Assembly: GCA_030731845.1 (NCBI GenBank)
Contig: JANQTF010000186.1
Coordinates: 172,642-219,674 of the forward strand
Direction: 5' to 3'
Source: Bacteroidia bacterium
GTDB lineage: Bacteria > Bacteroidota > Bacteroidia > J057
DNA: 47,033 nt
The translations under genes and the position numbers were made by a program. This document shows, one piece after another, positions 41,769 to 47,033 of this stretch; the stretch's first letter is position 1; each line of letters opens with the position of its first letter. Under the pieces are notes generated by a model. The model was not told the DNA's origin. It was given only the letters and a program-made list of their open reading frames with translations, and made no database searches.

Positions 41769-42737
41769 CTACTTCTCCCCTTCCTCTTCGATCTTCTTTT
41801 TCCAAGCAAGGGCCTTCTCCATTGTAATCCCCGTGAGGGATATGAGATCCGCAATACTCATGCCCTTGTCCAGACCATTTTTGAAGACCTTAAAAAGGGC
41901 GTCTTCGTTGCCAATTTCTTTGCCCATTTCTTTGCCCTGCTCGATGCCTTTAGTCACCCCCTCCTGTATGGCTCTGTCGTAGATGGTCATAGCTTTTCGT
42001 TTGAGTGAATCATCAAGATTTTCAAACACCTTGTTGGGATCTTGCTTGATGTCTGAAACCTGAAATAAATATAAAATAATTCTCTGGATGATACGCGACG
42101 AAAGTTCGTTGGTTTCGCTGAAGTCGAGCCCCCAAAAGATGTCGTTCATCCGAGAAACAATGGCTTTATGTCGGCTGAGCTTGAGGGCCATGAAGGAGTT
42201 TTTCACCCAATTATTCTCCATGCTCATCAGCTCTTCCTCACTGAATTGGCTCAAGTCGGTGAGCAGATAGTCAAACCCCGGAATGAAGGCCTTAATCTGC
42301 TCATCAATCCCTGTAAAATCGGAGATCACAGGACGGAGCTTCCATTTTTGCTTGCCGTGATACACCACCACTGGAATCACGGGGGTGAGTCGCTTGGGAG
42401 GGGGTTGAGCTTTGCGCTGCTCTTCGTAAGCATTGAGCAGATAGCGGAGCAATTGTAGCCATGGCATGGCCTCTACATAGCTTTTATGCTCAAATAAGAT
42501 GGAAATCTTGACTTTCTCTTTGCCATATTGACAGGAATAGATGATGTCGGATAAGTTTTCCGCCAATTTCTGATCGAGAAAACTTCCGTTTTCTCGGTGG
42601 AGAGACGTCAAATCTAGTCGCTCACTGAGCGACTTAGGGATGAAATGGGTGAGATAGTCCCGCACAACCGCTACCTCCGAAAAGGTCGCTCGAAAAAAGT
42701 GATCATGAGGCTTACGGGATGGAGTGAGATCAGGCAA
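41769..42737 (-). CDS. Rpn family recombination-promoting nuclease / putative transposase
   Basis: A 322-residue protein with an N-terminal PD-(D/E)XK nuclease domain (PHDHFFRATFS; Asp64 in NLSDIIYS; Glu83 and Lys85 in LFEHKSY), the usual LQLLRYLLNAYEEQ helix and TPVIPVVVYHGKQKW strand. The helical C-terminal domain has a Gly/Glu/Lys linker (GIEQGKEMGKEIG). Rpn proteins cut DNA and, in E. coli, promote recombination and have been tied to phage defence, with inhibitory small proteins made from an internal start. The in-frame start is TTG at 42737; a nearby ATG (42746-42748) is in another frame. A good promoter lies upstream. Confidence 0.88.
   Translation of the reverse strand: MPDLTPSRKPHDHFFRATFSEVAVVRDYLTHFIPKSLSERLDLTSLHRENGSFLDQKLAENLSDIIYSCQYGKEKVKISILFEHKSYVEAMPWLQLLRYLLNAYEEQRKAQPPPKRLTPVIPVVVYHGKQKWKLRPVISDFTGIDEQIKAFIPGFDYLLTDLSQFSEEELMSMENNWVKNSFMALKLSRHKAIVSRMNDIFWGLDFSETNELSSRIIQRIILYLFQVSDIKQDPNKVFENLDDSLKRKAMTIYDRAIQEGVTKGIEQGKEMGKEIGNEDALFKVFKNGLDKGMSIADLISLTGITMEKALAWKKKIEEEGEK
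41770..42047. repeat. Imperfect direct repeat, copy 2 (Rpn C-terminus)
   Basis: The matching segment within the full-length Rpn gene, lying about 40 bases from copy 1. The 40 bases between (41728-41769) show no match, so the repeat ends near the gene's stop codon on one side and near the VSDIKQD codons on the other. Confidence 0.85.
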
Positions 42738-42776
42738 GGCGTACTCATTATTTTACTAAAAGTAGAAAGTCGCAGC

Positions 42777-42812
42777 CAAAAATACAAATATAATTAGTAC
42801 AAAATACTCAAA
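42777..42812 (-). promoter_or_regulatory. Candidate promoter of the Rpn gene
   Basis: On the minus strand two overlapping perfect TAnnTTTG elements occur, TATATTTG (42785-42792) and TATTTTTG (42777-42784). TTTG boxes lie at 42809-42812 (16 bases from the first) and 42800-42803 (15 bases from the second). This fits the Bacteroidota -33/-7 promoter with a leader of roughly 35 bases. Confidence 0.55.
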
Positions 42813-42854
42813 AATGGAGCAATTTGGCCAAAAATCCCATCATTAATCGATATG

Positions 42855-44150
42855 CTACCAAATCACGTAGAGCAGCCCTCCTCTGACCGACAACGCTCGA
42901 CCTGTATCGGGCGTGACCAACCCCTGGAGGTGATCTGCCATCAGGTAAAGAGTCACAAATTGGTTTTCACCAATGCTGATCACCCCTTTGGCCATGGCAC
43001 CAAACCCAAATGCCTGCCAGCGACTGCTCGATACATTCAGGCCAAAAGAAGCAACATCCACGGAGGAGTCACTGCTTTTCGAAATGCCATACATTGCTGA
43101 CAGAGAGCCAGATGGCAGGTATTCTCCCCCCATCCATTGCTGCAAATGAAATGCGCCGAATATCCGTACCGGACCCTGGTGGAACCCCATCCCAACATAC
43201 CCTCTGGGTAGCAAGGCCTGGGCCTGGGTGCCCTCAGTCAGGCCCGGAAGAAACAAGTCATTCAGCGTATCGAGGCGGAACAAGCTGTCAGAGAGCGGAA
43301 AAATATCTTGAAACAATGGGCCGCCCACCAATCCACTGGTGCCAAAACTTGCATTTACTGAGCGGCTGCTTCCCTTCCAGTTGATTGTCCCCAGATTGCT
43401 CACTGCTGCTTCTACAGAGAGGAGATCATTGATCTGCCAGTCCAGTCCAAGTACCGCGCTGACTCCCCATCCGCTGCTTCCTTGAAATTCATTGTACTGG
43501 GCTCGGAGAAAAACAGAATCTGCATCCGGCCCGGTGTAGAGTGACAGGGTGTTTACATCAATGATCTGGGCACCCATGCCTTGAATGATGCCAATCCCAG
43601 CACCAACCCTGACCTGCTCCCGATCACCAAATGGCTTAGCATAGGCCAGTTGCAACTCCTGGGTACGCACATTTTGAAAGGCCAAATCGGATCCTCCTTT
43701 GGTCTGGTTTTGAAAAGGCACATTGCCATAAAGTCCCAGTTCTACCAAATCTCTCCCCGGCACAGATACCCTCAAGTCAACACCTTGGGCATAACCAATG
43801 GAAAACCGGTGGCCGCGAAAATTGGTTTGCACCTGGGCTTGGATCGACGCATCTGTCCAAACATATTCCTTGCCGTTGAAACTATTTACCCAGTCTGCCT
43901 TTTCTGTTTCATCCAAAAATGAATCCGATTGATTGAGCCAGCCATAGGGAAGGGCCGTGCTGCCGTATCTGGTCCCGGCATCCACTCCAACCTTGATCAC
44001 ACCTTCCTGTAGCGGAGCGAGATGCGAGGGCTGAATGCGTGCATGCGCAGTGAGCTCTGGATTGAGCAATAGCTGTTGGTATGACTGTCCAGTGAGTTGC
44101 AGTGGTGCAAATAGAGACAGGAGCAGCAGGAGAAAAAATATCTGTTTCAT
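42855..44150 (-). CDS. DUF5723-type outer-membrane beta-barrel protein
   Basis: A 431-residue protein with a signal peptide (FFLLLLLSLFAPLQLTG, Gln at +1) and a beta-rich mature part of alternating hydrophobic strands with repeated GxxxG and aromatic ends (FRGHRFSIGYAQGVDL; RVGAGIGIIQGMG; GRALSVRGGLLYVIW at the C-terminus, ending in Trp as outer-membrane strands often do). This resembles DUF5723 proteins of Bacteroidota, predicted OmpA/FadL-like barrels of unknown role. It follows the large lipoprotein gene by 56 bases on the same strand, and the two may form a complex. Confidence 0.78.
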   Translation of the reverse strand: MKQIFFLLLLLSLFAPLQLTGQSYQQLLLNPELTAHARIQPSHLAPLQEGVIKVGVDAGTRYGSTALPYGWLNQSDSFLDETEKADWVNSFNGKEYVWTDASIQAQVQTNFRGHRFSIGYAQGVDLRVSVPGRDLVELGLYGNVPFQNQTKGGSDLAFQNVRTQELQLAYAKPFGDREQVRVGAGIGIIQGMGAQIIDVNTLSLYTGPDADSVFLRAQYNEFQGSSGWGVSAVLGLDWQINDLLSVEAAVSNLGTINWKGSSRSVNASFGTSGLVGGPLFQDIFPLSDSLFRLDTLNDLFLPGLTEGTQAQALLPRGYVGMGFHQGPVRIFGAFHLQQWMGGEYLPSGSLSAMYGISKSSDSSVDVASFGLNVSSSRWQAFGFGAMAKGVISIGENQFVTLYLMADHLQGLVTPDTGRALSVRGGLLYVIW

Positions 44151-44206
44151 TCAGGATAAACTGAGGCAAAAAAAATGGAATGGTGCAATCGCTGGGGACT
44201 CTCTCC

Positions 44207-46309
44207 TTATTCATTGACTGTCACAGGAAATTGGACGGTGATCTGTGCCTTGACCTTGTAGTCTGCGTAGAATTTCACATCTGCATTGGAAGGCCGCGTG
44301 TCCAATTCATAGCGAAACACGATTCTAGTGCCTGTTTCCAGGACTGACTCCAGGGTTTCCCGCGTGATGGAAAGTTCCAGTATAGACCTTGCAGCTTCAC
44401 CTGTGCGCCCATTTCCCTGGGGCGTGGCGGCTGTGAGCAGAAAGTCATCGGCAAGGATGTAGATGGTATTCCCAGAAGCATTCTGAATCTGCGCATTTAC
44501 CAGTCCTTGCAACGGAAAATCGTTGTCGATGAGCAGACGAATCACACCGGCTTCTGCGGGAATGTCCTGAACAGGACCGGGAGACAAGAGGCTCGTGTCC
44601 TCAATGATCAGGGTTTCCAGCACTCCTTCGAGGGGGAGTTCCAGATCCACCATGGCTTTGATCTCGCTGCGATCAGTCGCAAAGTCATCAAAGTTGAGCG
44701 AATTGTTGTCGGTATTGGTGGTTAGGCGAATGTCGTAATGCAGCTCATCGGCTTCCATTTCCAGGATTTGCACGAGGTTGCTTTCCGTTTTGTCAAACAC
44801 CAGTGTGGTACGCGCCACGCCAAAGGTATCGGGCAAATAAGGACGATTCAGGGCAATTGGGCCGCCCAACAAGGCGCCCGTGGTAAGTCTGGCAGAAGCG
44901 CCATTCTGCGAATTGGTGGCCGTAAGATCGCGAATCTCCATGCTGCCATCTACCCCAAGGCCATTGTCGAGCACAAGGCTGATCGTGGGATTTGAAAAAC
45001 GCACCCTTCCGACATTCAATCCATCACGCCACTTTACCCCCACAACCCCTTCAAACTCATAGGTATCAGACCCAAAGTAACCACTGGCAAAAGTAGGCTT
45101 GAGATCTTCGACCAAAAAAGTAAGGGTAAGGCTATCCTCTTGATCCATTGTCACGAGCTTGCCTGAATACAGCAACTCTGCCCTGAAATAGTCCGAAAGC
45201 TTGTTCCACGTAGTGCCTCCGAGGCTCATGTCGATAGAAAACCCTTCCAAATCCTGCGAGGCGCTTTGGCTTCTCACGCCATTGGTTGGGGCAGGAAGAA
45301 TTTTGAGGGAAACCTCAGGGCTACTGCCCAATCCGTCGGTCGCATTGTCGATCCGATAGATGGTATAGAGGGAGTCCTCAATGGTAGTCGTGGTTTGCGT
45401 GCTGATCTTGCCCGAGAGCACATTCATCTGCCTGATCCTCACCGCAGAGCTTCCCTCCCCAAAGGCGTAGTCGGTATTGCGGGTTTGCTCCAGCACGGTC
45501 TGTGCCGGAAAGACGGCGGTTGCCTCTTTGGCCTTGAGGTCGCGCGCCACGAGCACCACCTCCACATATTCACTGGTGTCGATGGGCACATTGGTGCTAT
45601 CCCGAAGATCGAGGTTGATCAATTCGCCAATCAACTGACTCTCAATTTCTATCCCAGACAAATCATAAGTCCTTGTGCGCGATGCTTTGGAGGGAATGAC
45701 CAAAAAGGTGTCGCGAACGATGGGCGGGCCTGGTAAGGTGGCATTTTTTACCTCCAATACTACATTCTCCAACGTAAGCGGAAATTCATTGCTGATGGTA
45801 AGATCCAGAAAGCCAGAATCCATCAGGGCATATTCAAAGAAACTGGAAGCATCAATGGGAATGGTCCCGGAAGAAAGCCCCGGAACTCCTGGCACAAATG
45901 GCAGGGTTTTGTTGTGGTTGTTATTGATCAACTGCCCGAGAATGTTGCCTTGAGCGGCAAGTTGTGTGGCAAGTTGCCCCATGGTCACCTGCTGATTGAT
46001 GGTATCAGTATTGAGGCTGATGCTGTCGAGTCGCACCGCAAATCCCAGCTCCACATCAGGAAAATCCACCAAATCAGCCAGAGAAATACTCGTAAGGGTA
46101 TCCCTAAAAACAAGGGCAAAAACACCTTCGTCATTGACCGACAGGGTGGTGTCCTGGATGATGTCCTCCAGGCCGCTTTCTGAGGTGGCGAGCGGAAGAA
46201 TCCAATCTGAATTCCATCTCAGGTTGGTGAGCGTATCCACCCTGCAACTTGTGAGGAGGAGTAGCAGGAGGGAAAATAGGAGAATTGGAGTTGGCAATCG
46301 TCTGATCAT
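44207..46309 (-). CDS. Large lipoprotein of unknown function
   Basis: A 700-residue lipoprotein (lipobox LLLLTSC). The mature part is beta-rich with several repeated modules of the type D-x-L-x-L-x-I-x-N-x-F/D-P-L (LDLTISNEFPLTLENVVLEV; VIRLLIDNDFPLQGLVNAQI), suggesting tandem Ig-like or late-embryogenesis-abundant-like folds. No catalytic motif is seen. The stop of the upstream partial gene overlaps its start in ATGA, and the DUF5723 barrel gene lies just downstream. Such lipoprotein/barrel pairs suggest an envelope assembly or adhesion role, but this is inference. Confidence 0.75.
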   Translation of the reverse strand: MIRRLPTPILLFSLLLLLLTSCRVDTLTNLRWNSDWILPLATSESGLEDIIQDTTLSVNDEGVFALVFRDTLTSISLADLVDFPDVELGFAVRLDSISLNTDTINQQVTMGQLATQLAAQGNILGQLINNNHNKTLPFVPGVPGLSSGTIPIDASSFFEYALMDSGFLDLTISNEFPLTLENVVLEVKNATLPGPPIVRDTFLVIPSKASRTRTYDLSGIEIESQLIGELINLDLRDSTNVPIDTSEYVEVVLVARDLKAKEATAVFPAQTVLEQTRNTDYAFGEGSSAVRIRQMNVLSGKISTQTTTTIEDSLYTIYRIDNATDGLGSSPEVSLKILPAPTNGVRSQSASQDLEGFSIDMSLGGTTWNKLSDYFRAELLYSGKLVTMDQEDSLTLTFLVEDLKPTFASGYFGSDTYEFEGVVGVKWRDGLNVGRVRFSNPTISLVLDNGLGVDGSMEIRDLTATNSQNGASARLTTGALLGGPIALNRPYLPDTFGVARTTLVFDKTESNLVQILEMEADELHYDIRLTTNTDNNSLNFDDFATDRSEIKAMVDLELPLEGVLETLIIEDTSLLSPGPVQDIPAEAGVIRLLIDNDFPLQGLVNAQIQNASGNTIYILADDFLLTAATPQGNGRTGEAARSILELSITRETLESVLETGTRIVFRYELDTRPSNADVKFYADYKVKAQITVQFPVTVNE

Positions 46310-47033
46310 GGATTTGGCGCTAAGGGATAATTATTCCAAAGAATGAGATCTCCGGAGGGGGAATATCCGGTGATGGTGTCGATGAGAGGGCGCAGCATGA
46401 GCCGGTCAAATGTTTCGCCCTGAGCTTTGGCTGTGACCCTGATCCGGCCTTGCGGGATGAGCAGGGTGTCACGAGCAATGGCCCATTCTCCCCACACATC
46501 ACGGGTATTGATGGTCATGATGCGCTCAGTAAAAACCTCTTTGTCGCCAGAAAATTGCTTGACAAAGAGCCTGGGAAGATAATTTGTTTCGAGGCCCATG
46601 TGAATCCAGACGGAAAGTTCCCACGCTTCAGAAGCTCGATGCGGTGGGATGTCACCCTCCCAAAGGAGATCGTCCGCTCGTGTGCAGGTACGGGCAAAGT
46701 CGCCCGGCATGGCAGTTGGCTCATCGCCAAAGCCCTCCCAGATGCCAAGATGGCCAGACTGAGGTTGATGAGTAGATCGAAGAGCCATTTTCCAATCCGT
46801 ATCGGCCCGAATGGCATCTACAGGCAGGAGTGCCAGCATCATCTCCCCAGCACTACCCAAAGGCTTCGTGTTCGAGATGAGCCACTTTTCTCCTTCAGTA
46901 TAAGGTGCGTCAGGATAAATCAAGACCAAAATCGGCCGATCATCCTGCAATTGATCTGCCCAATCGCGCTCAATGAGCGGGTGTGAGATGAGTTGAATGG
47001 ATTTGCGACTAGCAGAAAGGGAGGCTCTTGCAG
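46306..47033 (-). CDS. Uncharacterised protein, N-terminus beyond window edge
   Basis: An open reading frame of about 241 codons reaching the right edge; the N-terminus is not seen. The visible part contains two likely beta domains: DDRPILVLIYPDAPYTEGEKWL near the start, then YLPRLFVKQFSGDKEVFTERIMTINTRD and LLIPQGRIRVTAKAQGETFDRLMLRPL, which read like a C-terminal beta-sandwich. I do not recognise it. Translation is coupled to the downstream lipoprotein gene (4-base overlap), so it belongs to the same envelope operon. A possible internal TTG start at 46950 is less likely, since the frame stays open upstream. Confidence 0.6.
   Translation of the reverse strand, partial: ARASLSASRKSIQLISHPLIERDWADQLQDDRPILVLIYPDAPYTEGEKWLISNTKPLGSAGEMMLALLPVDAIRADTDWKMALRSTHQPQSGHLGIWEGFGDEPTAMPGDFARTCTRADDLLWEGDIPPHRASEAWELSVWIHMGLETNYLPRLFVKQFSGDKEVFTERIMTINTRDVWGEWAIARDTLLIPQGRIRVTAKAQGETFDRLMLRPLIDTITGYSPSGDLILWNNYPLAPNP

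Noticed and set aside
41403-42737. Reading the Rpn gene pair as an intact insertion sequence.
   Set aside because: No terminal inverted repeats or target-site duplication were seen, and Rpn proteins are not classical transposases despite the family name.

Overview
The window is a stretch of chromosome from a member of the Bacteroidota, most likely of the Saprospiria/Lewinella type (the lineage is an inference). The evidence is: secreted proteins ending in type IX secretion (T9SS) sorting domains, a 13-unit SprB-repeat protein with a gliding-motility-type C-terminus, a DUF5723 outer-membrane protein, a LytS/LytTR pair, a Tat-exported Gfo/Idh/MocA protein, and signal peptides almost all followed by Gln. 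No rRNA, tRNA, CRISPR array, prophage or intact insertion sequence was seen. The T9SS machinery itself is not encoded here.

Layout. 1-5.5 kb: an ABC permease cut by the window edge, a transglutaminase-like protein, a small membrane protein, a Tat-exported oxidoreductase and a periplasmic N-acetylmuramoyl-L-alanine amidase. 5.6-14.6 kb: eight minus-strand genes, mostly overlapping or nearly touching, transcribed as mutL, rhomboid protease, inactive rhomboid-like protein, membrane-anchored EEP phosphohydrolase, cysS, glutaminyl cyclase, GT2 glycosyltransferase and an ECF sigma factor. 14.7-24 kb: secreted proteins, including a DUF5060 glycosidase-like enzyme, a small exported protein, a YcxB-like membrane protein, the 1564-residue lectin/SprB adhesin and, divergent from it, an exported CotH-like protein. 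25-27.4 kb: a dienoyl-CoA isomerase downstream of a tight lipoprotein/SCO/cytochrome c operon. 27.5-37.6 kb: an M36 metallopeptidase, a TPR sensor histidine kinase, a glutamyl-endopeptidase-like S9 protease and a LytS/LytTR two-component pair. 38-41.4 kb: a lipoprotein cyclophilin, a small conserved protein, and a carotenoid desaturase followed by an acyltransferase. 41.4-42.8 kb: a full-length Rpn nuclease followed by a stand-alone copy of its C-terminal domain. 42.8-47 kb: a three-gene envelope operon whose first gene is cut by the right edge.

How the genes fit together. Envelope biogenesis and export dominate. The glutaminyl cyclase at 7.3-8.3 kb is the enzyme expected to convert N-terminal Gln of exported proteins to pyroglutamate, and all nine signal-peptidase-I-type exported proteins recognised here have a predicted +1 Gln. 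The adhesin, the M36 protease and the DUF5060 enzyme are predicted to be secreted or displayed by T9SS. The most unusual locus is the Rpn pair, where an intact reading frame for only the C-terminal domain lies directly downstream of the nuclease; it may be a separate antitoxin-like gene or a recombination remnant. Other points of interest are a pseudoprotease rhomboid with an acidic insert beside an active rhomboid, a MutL whose endonuclease motifs look degenerate, and strong hairpins in an AT-rich intergenic region near 17.65 kb.
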